From positions 1-32,817 of the forward strand of contig CAINUX010000176.1 of the NCBI GenBank assembly GCA_903853895.1: a stretch of DNA of 32,817 bases, written 5' to 3'. The DNA comes from an uncultured beta proteobacterium. GTDB taxonomy: Bacteria; Pseudomonadota; Gammaproteobacteria; Burkholderiales; Burkholderiaceae_C. How positions within the stretch are numbered: the first letter of the stretch is position 1; every line of letters begins with the position of its first letter. A program made the translations under genes and the position numbers. Under the pieces are notes generated by a model that did not search any database, was not told the DNA's origin, and saw only the letters and a program-made list of their open reading frames with translations. Shown here piece after piece: positions 9,724-16,239 of the stretch.

Positions 9724-10569
9724 TTACGGCGTGTAACAAGCGGCGTGCAGCACGTCGCGGGTACGCTGGGCCTCGCGTCGCGCGGCATCCGCAAAGTCAC
9801 TCCCGGATGACGCGTACAGGATGGCGCGAGACGAATTGACCACAATCGGCGACACCGTTTCACCGTCGACCGCGTGCCAACCGGCCTTGACCGTGGCCGC
9901 CGCATCGCCACCTTGCGCGCCGACACCGGGTATCAGCAGGGGCACGGTGGGCGCCAGCGCGCGCACCCGTTCGATCTCTGCCGGATAGGTGGCCCCAACT
10001 ACCAGGCCGAGTTGGCCATTGAGATTCCATGGCCCCTGCGCAAGGCGTGCAATGTGCTCGTACAACAGCGGTTGGCCCTCGACCGACGCCAGGCGCTGGG
10101 ACTGCAAATCATCACCACCCGGGTTCGAGGTGCGACACAGCAAGAAAGCGCCTTTCCCGTGGTACTTCAAGTACGGGGCCACCGAATCAAAGCCCATGAA
10201 CGGGGACAGGGTCACGGCGTCCGCGCCATAGCGTTCGAAGGCCTCGATGGCGTACTGCTCGGCAGTGCTGCCAATGTCGCCGCGCTTGGCGTCCAGAATG
10301 ACCGGCACGTTGGGCGCAGCGCTGCGCATGTGGGCGATCAGACGCTCCAGTTGGGCCTCGGCGCGGTGCGCCGCGAAATACGCAATCTGGGGTTTGAAGG
10401 CCATCGCCAGGTCAGCCGTGGCGTCCACGATGGCCGCACAAAAATCAAAAATGCGACTGGCATCGCCCCGCCACTGCTCGGGGAATTTGGCTGGTTCGGG
10501 GTCCAGCCCAACACACAACAGGGAGCCGTTTTGGCGCTCGGCGGTGCGCAACTGGTCTAGAAAATTCAT
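9724..10569 (-). CDS. pyrF: Orotidine 5'-phosphate decarboxylase (type 2)
   Basis: This enzyme converts OMP to UMP, the last step of de novo pyrimidine synthesis. The 281-residue protein contains the catalytic [10 protein letters not shown] motif (Asp93-Lys95-Asp98) and [13 protein letters not shown], both typical of the longer type-2 OMP decarboxylases; the family length is about 270-280. The phosphate-binding end appears as [13 protein letters not shown]. The start is ATG 10569, preceded by TAGGTG, which overlaps the stop codon of the uracil-DNA glycosylase gene 5 bases upstream, so the two are co-transcribed and probably coupled. It is the last gene of the eamA-tsaB-rimI-udg-pyrF string. 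Confidence 0.96.
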   Translation of the reverse strand: MNFLDQLRTAERQNGSLLCVGLDPEPAKFPEQWRGDASRIFDFCAAIVDATADLAMAFKPQIAYFAAHRAEAQLERLIAHMRSAAPNVPVILDAKRGDIGSTAEQYAIEAFERYGADAVTLSPFMGFDSVAPYLKYHGKGAFLLCRTSNPGGDDLQSQRLASVEGQPLLYEHIARLAQGPWNLNGQLGLVVGATYPAEIERVRALAPTVPLLIPGVGAQGGDAAATVKAGWHAVDGETVSPIVVNSSRAILYASSGSDFADAARREAQRTRDVLHAACYTP

Positions 10570-10574
10570 GGCAC

Positions 10575-11414
10575 CTATTGTAGGGAACCATCCAGAAGGT
10601 CCATGGCCAGGCACAGGTCGGCCCAGGCCTTCGCCTTGTCGGCACTGGCGCGCAACAAGACCTTGGGGTGGTAGGTCACGACCACGGCAATACCGCGGTA
10701 CCGGTAGACACGCCCGCGTTGTTTTCCCAATGGCAGAGCGGCGTCCGTCGGATGCTCTTCCAGCAAAAGCTGTGCGGCAAACCGGCCCATGGCCAGAATA
10801 ACTTTGGGTTGGACCAATTGAATCTCGCGCTGCAGGTATTGCGCGCACTGCGCCATTTCCACGGCTTGCGGCAGGCGTCCGGGCGGCGGTCGGCATTTGA
10901 CGACGTTGCTCAAGTGCGCCCCGGCGCGCGCGACACCGGCCCGACTGGCGAACGCCGCCTTGAGCATGTTGTCCAGCAAGACACCTGCCTGCTCAACAAA
11001 CGGCTGGCCCATGCGGTCTTCGTCTTCATCGGGCGGATCCCCTACGACCAGCCAATCAGCCTGGACAGGCGTGGTGGGCGCAACAAGCGTGGAGCGTTTG
11101 CGCCCGGCACACAGGCCACAGGCCTGGCAGGTGGCAGCAGCCTGGGCGAGTTCTGCCCAGGCAAGACCTTGCAGTTCCAGAGGCTCACCGACAACCGATG
11201 CGACAACAGGTGCGGCTGCGGGCGCACGGCCAGGGTTGGTGGCAACGCTTGGCGTGATGGCCTTCGGCTGAGCCAGACTTGCCTTCTGTTGAGGTGCGGC
11301 GTCCACCGGCAGCGGTTGCAACGCATCAGGCTCCGCTGGCGCTTCGGGCAACCAGACGTGCACACCCATCTCTTGCAGCATGGCGTGTTGGCGGGTGTCG
11401 AGTTCAAGTGCCAT
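10575..11414 (-). CDS. Uracil-DNA glycosylase, family 4-like, Fe-S type
   Basis: This 279-residue protein should remove uracil from DNA at the start of base-excision repair. An Ala/Pro-rich extension (about 1-85) precedes the catalytic domain. Likely cluster ligands are visible with family-4 spacing: Cys96-x2-Cys99 and Cys174-x15-Cys190 (an additional Cys102 is present). Motif 1 is [15 protein letters not shown] (about 125-139), where the textbook form is GEAPG-like, so an Asp replaces the usual Glu and the last Gly is also Asp. Motif 3 is TYHPKVLLR (about 247-255), resembling HPSxLLR. The gene lies between rimI, from which it is separated by a repeat-like hairpin, and pyrF (5-base gap). The substitutions may mark a subfamily with altered activity. 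The family assignment is good; the specificity is less sure. Confidence 0.85.
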   Translation of the reverse strand: MALELDTRQHAMLQEMGVHVWLPEAPAEPDALQPLPVDAAPQQKASLAQPKAITPSVATNPGRAPAAAPVVASVVGEPLELQGLAWAELAQAAATCQACGLCAGRKRSTLVAPTTPVQADWLVVGDPPDEDEDRMGQPFVEQAGVLLDNMLKAAFASRAGVARAGAHLSNVVKCRPPPGRLPQAVEMAQCAQYLQREIQLVQPKVILAMGRFAAQLLLEEHPTDAALPLGKQRGRVYRYRGIAVVVTYHPKVLLRASADKAKAWADLCLAMDLLDGSLQ

Positions 11415-11429
11415 AGCATTTATCAGTTG

Positions 11430-11467
11430 GGGTCAGAGCACACTTGCTGCGCAAAGTGGTCTGACCC
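11430..11467. repeat. REP-like inverted repeat between rimI and udg
   Basis: GGGTCAGA at 11430 and TCTGACCC at 11460 form an 8-bp perfect outer stem, with a further imperfect GCACACTT/AAAGTGG inner part. The GGGTCAGAnCAC palindrome resembles short REP elements seen in Betaproteobacteria. It lies inside an otherwise tightly packed operon, 15 bases before the udg start. Confidence 0.5.
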
Positions 11468-11491
11468 ACAAGGTTTCAGTTCTAGTCGGGG

Positions 11492-11959
11492 TCACAAGCG
11501 CAGTCCCATGACCACCGCGTCTTCGCGTTGGCCATTGCCCGACGGATAGTAGTCCTTGCGCAGCCCCACACGGGTAAAGCCGTGGGTCTCATAGACCTGC
11601 ATGGCGCGGGTATTGCCCACGCGCACTTCCAGCCATAACCACTGGGCTGACTGTCCGCGCGCCCACAACGTCAGCGCGTCGAGCATGACCCGGGACCAGC
11701 CCTGGCGCTGGTACTCAGGTGCTACGGTAATGTTGAGCAAATGCACTTCCTCGACCCCTTGCATGGCCACAAAGTAGCCCAGTATGGCGTTGTCGGCCAC
11801 CAGCATCTGGGCCTGGTAGCCCGACTGCAGCGCATCCAGAAAATTGGTCCGGTTCCACGGGTGCGCATAGGCGCGCTGCTCCACCTGAACGACGTCCTCG
11901 ACGCGTTCGGCCAGCAGGGGTTCAAACTGGACTTCAACCGTGGAGCCGGTGTCTGACAT
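11492..11959 (-). CDS. rimI: Ribosomal protein S18-alanine N-acetyltransferase RimI
   Basis: RimI is a GNAT enzyme that acetylates the N-terminal alanine of ribosomal protein S18. The 155-residue protein contains the acetyl-CoA loop YQRQGWSRVML (canonical RxxGxG/A, here with Ser in the last position), LEVRVGNTRAMQVYETHGF, and the RimI C-terminal signature RKDYYP...REDAVVM. The ATG at 11959 was chosen over the in-frame TTG at 11965, which overlaps the tsaB stop codon; the gap to tsaB is 2 bases. The tsaB-rimI order is a common proteobacterial arrangement and supports the call. Confidence 0.93.
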   Translation of the reverse strand: MSDTGSTVEVQFEPLLAERVEDVVQVEQRAYAHPWNRTNFLDALQSGYQAQMLVADNAILGYFVAMQGVEEVHLLNITVAPEYQRQGWSRVMLDALTLWARGQSAQWLWLEVRVGNTRAMQVYETHGFTRVGLRKDYYPSGNGQREDAVVMGLRL

Positions 11960-11961
11960 GG

Positions 11962-12726
11962 TCAAGGGCTGGTAGTGGCCAGGGCTGCTGCCTTTTCGGC
12001 CATTCGCTCGGCGGTGGTTTTGGCCACCTTGTCACGGATGTAGCTGGGCAGGGCGTGCTCGGCCGACACGGCCTTGCCAGCCGCCAGCAGTTGCGGTGCC
12101 AGTCGCAGCATGGCTGTGGCCGTCGGCAGCGCCGTGATGCGCAACGCCGTCTCAGCGGCAGGATCATGCAACGCCACCCGCTCGCCGTACACCGCAAACA
12201 CATTGCCCGCCATCACCCAGGGCATTGCTGGCTCCGGGGGCACAGACGCAACACGACCCAACTCCTCCGGCTTCACCAGGGAACTGCTTGCCAGCTCCGT
12301 CCACTGGCAGGCATCAAACCTATAGGTTGCGCCATACATTTCGTCCATACGCGCATCGAGCAAGGCTGTGACGATGCATGACGCCTGCTTATCCAGCGCC
12401 TGATACCGCGCTTCCTCGGCGACGGCCAGCAGCGAGTCCACCGCCAACACCGGCACGTTGGCACCGAAGGCCAGCCCCTGCGCAACCGAGCAAGCCGTGC
12501 GCAGACCCGTAAACGATCCCGGTCCGCTTCCAAAACAAATGGCATCGAGCACGTCCAGGCGCAAACCGGCTTGCTGAACCAGCGCCAAAATGGCGGGGAT
12601 CAGATCAGTCGATGCCTTGGCCCCGCCAGAGGCGGTGTGCTGCCACAGCTGCACCTGCCGGTCCACCGTGCGGGAGACCGCGATGGACATCATTTCAGTC
12701 CCGGTATCAAACGCCAGCAGATTCAT
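11962..12726 (-). CDS. tsaB: tRNA t6A biosynthesis protein TsaB (YeaZ)
   Basis: TsaB scaffolds TsaD and TsaE in transfer of the threonylcarbamoyl group to A37 of ANN-decoding tRNAs. The 254-residue protein has the ASKHA-fold N-terminus MNLLAFDTGTEMMSIAV and the diagnostic GSGPGSFTGLRTACSVAQGL (about 67-86). It lacks the metal-binding histidines of TsaD, as expected for TsaB. Its ATG overlaps the stop of the EamA permease gene (ATGA), indicating translational coupling. The rimI gene follows directly. The partner enzyme TsaC/Sua5 is encoded elsewhere in this window (18684-19751). Confidence 0.95.
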   Translation of the reverse strand: MNLLAFDTGTEMMSIAVSRTVDRQVQLWQHTASGGAKASTDLIPAILALVQQAGLRLDVLDAICFGSGPGSFTGLRTACSVAQGLAFGANVPVLAVDSLLAVAEEARYQALDKQASCIVTALLDARMDEMYGATYRFDACQWTELASSSLVKPEELGRVASVPPEPAMPWVMAGNVFAVYGERVALHDPAAETALRITALPTATAMLRLAPQLLAAGKAVSAEHALPSYIRDKVAKTTAERMAEKAAALATTSP

Positions 12727-13760
12727 ACGCCTCCAGCCCTCGCATCAACTGGTTTTACAGCTATTGAATTTATAGCAATTGCCACCTGCTTGCGCACTCC
12801 AAACACAATGCCAGAGGTCACCAGCGCCAGGCCCGCCCACAGATTCCAGACCAGTGGCTCGCCCAGAAACAGCGCCGCGGAAATGGCCGACAGGCCAGGC
12901 ACCAGCGCCGTGATCATGGTCGACCGGACCGGCCCGAAGGTCTGGATCATCTTGGTGAAGGCAATGCCTGAAATCACCACGGAACCCACGCCCTGAAAAA
13001 CCATCTGGAACGCCACATCGCGGGACGGCGCCACCAGCACCTGACCGGGCACCCAGTGCAACAGCAGCAGCGCGGTGTAGACCGGCACATAGGTCACAAA
13101 GGCCAGCGCCGTGATGGCGATGGTGGCACGCACGGCGTCCAGTGCGTAGCGTCGCACCAGCACGCTGTAGGTCGACCAGACAAGGGACGCCAGAATGAAC
13201 AGCACGTCGCCGCGCCAGACGCCGCTGCCGTCCAGTGCATGCAAGAGACTCGTTCCACCCACCAGCAGATCCCCCACCACGATCAGCGCCAGCCCCAGAG
13301 CACGGGTGGGGGTGATACGGTCACCCAGAATCAGCACTGCCAGCAGTGCCGTCCACAGCGGCAGACTGCCCGGCATGAGGACCGACGCATGGGCTGCCGG
13401 CGCAAACACAAAACCGCTGTAGGCCAGCATGCCATACAGCCCACCGCCGAACAGCCCGGCAATCAGCGTTTGCCGCAGCGGCAAGGGCGACAGACCCAGC
13501 AGGGAGCCGGCCCAGGGCTGTGTTCGCCGATCGCGGCGCACGATCCACCAGCCCCAGGGCAACAGAATCAGGCTGGCGCCCCAGATGCGGGCATAGTTGA
13601 TGTCAAACGGGTTGAGCACGCCGCCGCGCGCCGGGTCGGCCGAAGCGCGGGCGATCACAATAAAAGACGTCCAGATCACCACCGTCACGACTGCAGCTAT
13701 CAGTCCCACCGCTTTGGGGGACAGGGCGGCGAACGGGTTCTGACGGGAGGTGGAAGACAT
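12723..13760 (-). CDS. EamA/DMT-family transporter
   Basis: This 345-residue integral membrane protein has about ten hydrophobic segments arranged as two EamA repeats, for example AVGLIAAVVTVVIWTSFIVI near the start and LWAGLALVTSGIVFGV near the end. This is typical of drug/metabolite exporters of the inner membrane; the substrate cannot be predicted. The start ATG 13760 is preceded 7 bases away by GATAAT, so the message may be leaderless. The last roughly 15 codons (A-I-A-I-N-S-I-A-V-K-P-V-D-A-R-A) come from a low-GC dispersed repeat (12731-12776). The stop codon overlaps the tsaB start by four bases, which makes it the first gene of the tsaB-rimI-udg-pyrF unit. Confidence 0.88.
   Translation of the reverse strand: MSSTSRQNPFAALSPKAVGLIAAVVTVVIWTSFIVIARASADPARGGVLNPFDINYARIWGASLILLPWGWWIVRRDRRTQPWAGSLLGLSPLPLRQTLIAGLFGGGLYGMLAYSGFVFAPAAHASVLMPGSLPLWTALLAVLILGDRITPTRALGLALIVVGDLLVGGTSLLHALDGSGVWRGDVLFILASLVWSTYSVLVRRYALDAVRATIAITALAFVTYVPVYTALLLLHWVPGQVLVAPSRDVAFQMVFQGVGSVVISGIAFTKMIQTFGPVRSTMITALVPGLSAISAALFLGEPLVWNLWAGLALVTSGIVFGVRKQVAIAINSIAVKPVDARAGGV
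12731..12776 (-). repeat. Dispersed low-GC repeat forming the 3' end of the EamA gene
   Basis: On the plus strand the element runs from CTCCAGCCCTCGCATC to GCTATTGAATTTATAGC (12760-12776, with GCTAT/ATAGC arms). The order of blocks (AGCCCT..., AGCTATT..., ATAGC) matches the copies in tsaC and purK. It supplies the C-terminal tail of the permease. Confidence 0.6.
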
Positions 13761-13767
13761 CCAGACG

Positions 13768-13773
13768 ATTATC
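13768..13773 (-). promoter_or_regulatory. -10-like GATAAT box for the EamA gene, leaderless candidate
   Basis: GATAAT (read on the minus strand) ends 7 bases before the ATG at 13760. With normal -10 to +1 spacing, transcription would begin at or next to the start codon. No clear -35 is visible. Confidence 0.4.
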
Positions 13774-13817
13774 GGGGAAGCCGCCTGCCCGCGGCCTCGC
13801 CCGGGGCCAGACCGAAA

Positions 13818-13823
13818 GATAAT
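13818..13823 (+). promoter_or_regulatory. -10-like GATAAT box for the SemiSWEET gene, leaderless candidate
   Basis: GATAAT ends 5 bases before the ATG at 13829, placing +1 at about the first base of the start codon. There is no Shine-Dalgarno sequence. It mirrors the divergent EamA box 45 bases away. Confidence 0.4.
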
Positions 13824-13828
13824 GCCCC

Positions 13829-14083
13829 ATGCAAACCTCTGACTGGATCGGCTACGCCGCCGCAACGCTCACCACCGCCAGCTTTGTGCCGCAAGCGCTG
13901 CACACCTTCCGGACCAAGGACGTACGCGGCATTTCTTTGGCCATGTACAGCGCCTTTGTGGTGGGCATCCTGCTATGGCTGGTCTACGGGCTGTTGCTCG
14001 GTGCCTGGCCCATCGTGGTTGCCAACGCCGTGACCCTCGCGCTGGCAGCCGCGATTTTGGCCATGAAACTGAAGTACCGCTGA
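13829..14083 (+). CDS. SemiSWEET family sugar transporter
   Basis: The 84-residue protein is the size of bacterial SemiSWEETs, which form homodimers of three-helix bundles in the inner membrane and pass sugars. Three hydrophobic segments are visible (about 4-24, 37-57 and 60-78). The PQ-loop motif FVPQALHTFRTKD lies at the end of helix 1, and LWLVYGLLLG matches the second conserved segment. It is divergent from the EamA permease gene with a 68-base gap. The transported substrate is not evident. Confidence 0.9.
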   Translation: MQTSDWIGYAAATLTTASFVPQALHTFRTKDVRGISLAMYSAFVVGILLWLVYGLLLGAWPIVVANAVTLALAAAILAMKLKYR

Positions 14084-14182
14084 GCCCGGCTTTACACATT
14101 TAAGCTGTCGGCTCCAAACAAAGTCAGTGTTTACCCCATAGCCCCAAAAAAGCTTTCCATTCCATAATTCGACGTTCAAAAC

Positions 14183-14194
14183 GAACGGTCGTTC
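14183..14194. promoter_or_regulatory. Possible TetR-type operator upstream of the SGNH/OmpW pair
   Basis: GAACGGTCGTTC has 5-bp inverted arms with a 2-base centre, resembling operators of TetR-family repressors (ACGAACGGTCGTTC type). It lies between a possible CATAAT -10 (14166-14171 region) and the GGAGAG ribosome-binding site of the gene at 14213. A second GTTC...GAAC pair (14174-14186) overlaps it. The regulator is not in the window. Confidence 0.35.
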
Positions 14195-14212
14195 TATTTA
14201 CTGGAGAGAGCA

Positions 14213-15385
14213 ATGAAACAATGGAAATGGGCAGCGGTCGCAGCAAGCTGCGTAGTCTTCTTGGCGGGTTGCGGCGGAGCAAGCGACGGTGCAAGCACCA
14301 CGCCCAAGACCATCGCTCCATCGGCCAAAATCTTTGGCGACAGCATCATGGACAGCGGCACCTTTGGCTACAAGTTCACGGTCCAGAGCGCCGATGCAGC
14401 CAATCCGTTCCTGATCTTCCCAGAAGTGGTTGCCGCGAATTTTGGCGTACCCAAACTGTGCCCGTTCTTCAACTTCAATGGCACGACCTTTGTGCCCAAG
14501 ACTTCTTGCAGCAGCTTTGCGGTCGGCGGTGGTCGTATCAACAACCTGACCAACGCGTCGGCTCCCGGCAATGACAATCCGTTCTCCATCACCTACCAGA
14601 TGGCAGTGGGTTCCGCCACGCTGGCAACCACCGACCTGGTCATTGTGGACGGCGGTGGCAATGACCTGGCCGACCTGACCGGTGCTTACCTTGGCGCTAC
14701 CACGCCCGCCGGCGTTGGTACCTACATGGGCCTGTTGGGCACACTGCTGCCACCGGCAACGGTTGCCGCCATCATCGGCACACCCACTGCAACCAGCATG
14801 GGTACCGCTGCGGGCGCCTATGCGCAAGCCCTGGGCTCGACCCTGGCAGCGTCGGTCAAGGCCAATATTGTCGCCAAGGGTGTGACCAAGGTCGTGGTCG
14901 TCAACGTGCCAGACATCACCGTCACGCCGCGTTTCCTGGCCGTACTGTCTGCCGTGGCTGCGTCACAAGGCACTGCAGCACGGGATGGCGTTCAAGCCGC
15001 CGTGCGCGCATGGACTGCAGCGTTGAACACCAGCCTGGCAGCAGGTCTGGCCGGCACCGGCGTGCAGGTCTTTGACCTCTACGGCGAAGGCGCAAGGATT
15101 GCTGCCACGCCCGCACAGTTCGGCTTGACCAACGTTACGACGCCGGCTTGCCCCAAAGTTGCCGGAGGACTTGACACCACGACGGGCCAGGCCAGCCTGA
15201 GCCAGCCAGCCACCGTGATGGCCTGCAACTCGGCCAGCATGTCTGCCAACATCCCTGTGGGAGAAACTTCTGCCAACTGGTGGAAGTCTTACGCTTACTC
15301 GGACAATTTCCACCCCACACCGGCCCTGCACCAGCTGACAGGTCAAGCGATCAATCTGCAACTCGCCAGAGCGGGCTGGCTGTAA
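14213..15385 (+). CDS. SGNH/GDSL-family lipoprotein hydrolase
   Basis: This 390-residue protein is probably an outer-membrane-targeted or periplasmic esterase/lipase-like enzyme. It has a lipoprotein signal with lipobox LAGC (Cys20). The GDSL block I is FGDSIMDSG with nucleophile Ser44, the block III motif is GGGND (Asn150), and the catalytic Asp-His pair appears as DNFHPT (Asp364, His367). The long middle region between blocks III and V is Ala/Thr/Val-rich. The start has a strong GGAGAG Shine-Dalgarno. It is followed after 19 bases by the OmpW-like gene, with which it should be co-transcribed. The substrate is unknown; secreted polyester or lipid esters are possible but unproven. Confidence 0.85.
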   Translation: MKQWKWAAVAASCVVFLAGCGGASDGASTTPKTIAPSAKIFGDSIMDSGTFGYKFTVQSADAANPFLIFPEVVAANFGVPKLCPFFNFNGTTFVPKTSCSSFAVGGGRINNLTNASAPGNDNPFSITYQMAVGSATLATTDLVIVDGGGNDLADLTGAYLGATTPAGVGTYMGLLGTLLPPATVAAIIGTPTATSMGTAAGAYAQALGSTLAASVKANIVAKGVTKVVVVNVPDITVTPRFLAVLSAVAASQGTAARDGVQAAVRAWTAALNTSLAAGLAGTGVQVFDLYGEGARIAATPAQFGLTNVTTPACPKVAGGLDTTTGQASLSQPATVMACNSASMSANIPVGETSANWWKSYAYSDNFHPTPALHQLTGQAINLQLARAGWL

Positions 15386-15404
15386 TTCAAGGAGCACCTA
15401 CATC

Positions 15405-16076
15405 ATGAAAAATACAGCAAAACTCCTTTTGATCCCTGCCCTGCTGGCCAGCGCGGCTGCCGCGCAAGCGCAGTCCGCCGGGACCTGGATGGTACGTGGC
15501 GGTGGAACCACCATCAAGCCCAACGTTTCCAGCGGCGACCTGACGGCGCCCAGCCTGGTGGGCACAAAGGCCAGCATCGACAGTTCGTCGCGCTTCTCCG
15601 GCGGCATCACCTACATGGTGGACACCAATTTTTCGATTGACGTGCCATTGGCCGTGCCGTTTCAGCACGACATTTCGGGTGACGGCGCCATTCTGGGCGC
15701 AGGCAAGATTGGCGATGTGAAGGCATTGCCGGCCACCGTGTTGGCCCAGTGGCGCTTCATGGAGCCTGCTTCCGCTTTCCGTCCCTACGTGGGTGTGGGC
15801 ATTACCTACGCCGCTTTCTATGGCGCACGGTCTACCTCCACATTGACAGCCGTCACCGGTGGCACACCGTCCAACCCGACCACCCTGTCAATCGAGTCCA
15901 AATGGGCGGCATCGGTGCAGTTGGGCGCCAGCCTGGACATCGGTAAGAACTGGTTTTTGGACGCCAACTACACCTACACCCCTTTGAGCACCCGCACGAC
16001 GTTGTCTAGCGGACAGACGCTCGACGCCAAGATCGACCCCAGTTCGTTCAGCTTGGCTGTCGGCTTCAAGTTCTAA
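15405..16076 (+). CDS. OmpW-family outer membrane protein
   Basis: This 223-residue protein has a classical signal peptide (MKNTAKLLLIPALLASAAAA, cleavage after AQA) and an 8-stranded OmpW-type barrel pattern. Visible pieces are GTWMVRGGGTTIKPN, a LPATVLAQWRF strand, AFRPYVGVGITYAAFYG, WFLDANYTYTPL and a terminal phenylalanine (VGFKF) expected for BAM-mediated insertion. OmpW proteins form narrow hydrophobic channels in the outer membrane. The start ATG 15405 follows AAGGAG by 10 bases. Pairing with the SGNH lipoprotein suggests that the barrel passes the substrate or product of the hydrolase (inference). Confidence 0.9.
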   Translation: MKNTAKLLLIPALLASAAAAQAQSAGTWMVRGGGTTIKPNVSSGDLTAPSLVGTKASIDSSSRFSGGITYMVDTNFSIDVPLAVPFQHDISGDGAILGAGKIGDVKALPATVLAQWRFMEPASAFRPYVGVGITYAAFYGARSTSTLTAVTGGTPSNPTTLSIESKWAASVQLGASLDIGKNWFLDANYTYTPLSTRTTLSSGQTLDAKIDPSSFSLAVGFKF

Positions 16077-16083
16077 AAGGGCT

Positions 16084-16160
16084 TGCCCCCACAGTCGCGC
16101 ACTGCGTGTCGCTCCCTGCCCCCCGAGGGAGCCGCGTTTTCCCTTGGGGCGGCCCGGCGG
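16084..16160 (+). repeat. GC-rich dispersed intergenic repeat, copy A
   Basis: This element starts TGCCCCCAC and ends GGGCGGCCCGGCGG. It shares ordered blocks (TGCCCCCAC, GTCGCT, GCCCCCC, GCGTTTT, GGGCGGCCCG) with an inverted copy at 21511-21586. It contains a GCTCCCT/AGGGAGC stem and lies just after the OmpW stop codon. Confidence 0.65.
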
Positions 16161-16190
16161 GAAAACCCAGCGCTATTTCCAGCCGTACCC

Positions 16191-16219
16191 AAAAAGCAGC
16201 CTTCGGGCTGCTTTTTTTT
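16191..16219 (+). terminator. Rho-independent terminator after the SGNH/OmpW unit
   Basis: AAAAAGCAGCC, loop TTCG, and GGCTGCTTTTTTTT form a stable stem with a UUCG-type tetraloop followed by eight Ts. The A-run on the other side makes it potentially bidirectional. It ends 20 bases before the ATPase start, so the ATPase gene should have its own promoter or rely on read-through. Confidence 0.92.
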
Positions 16220-16239
16220 GTGCGATGCTTGAAGACTCT

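Noticed and set aside
9636..9926. 97-residue upstream extension of the DUF1800 protein
   Set aside because: It overlaps pyrF and encodes Arg/Cys-rich sequence; the lipoprotein signal follows the ATG at 9635.
16144..16239. Longer N-terminus for the ExeA-type ATPase
   Set aside because: It would be translated through a strong intrinsic terminator and a repeat; the family begins at MYSQHFGL-like sequence.
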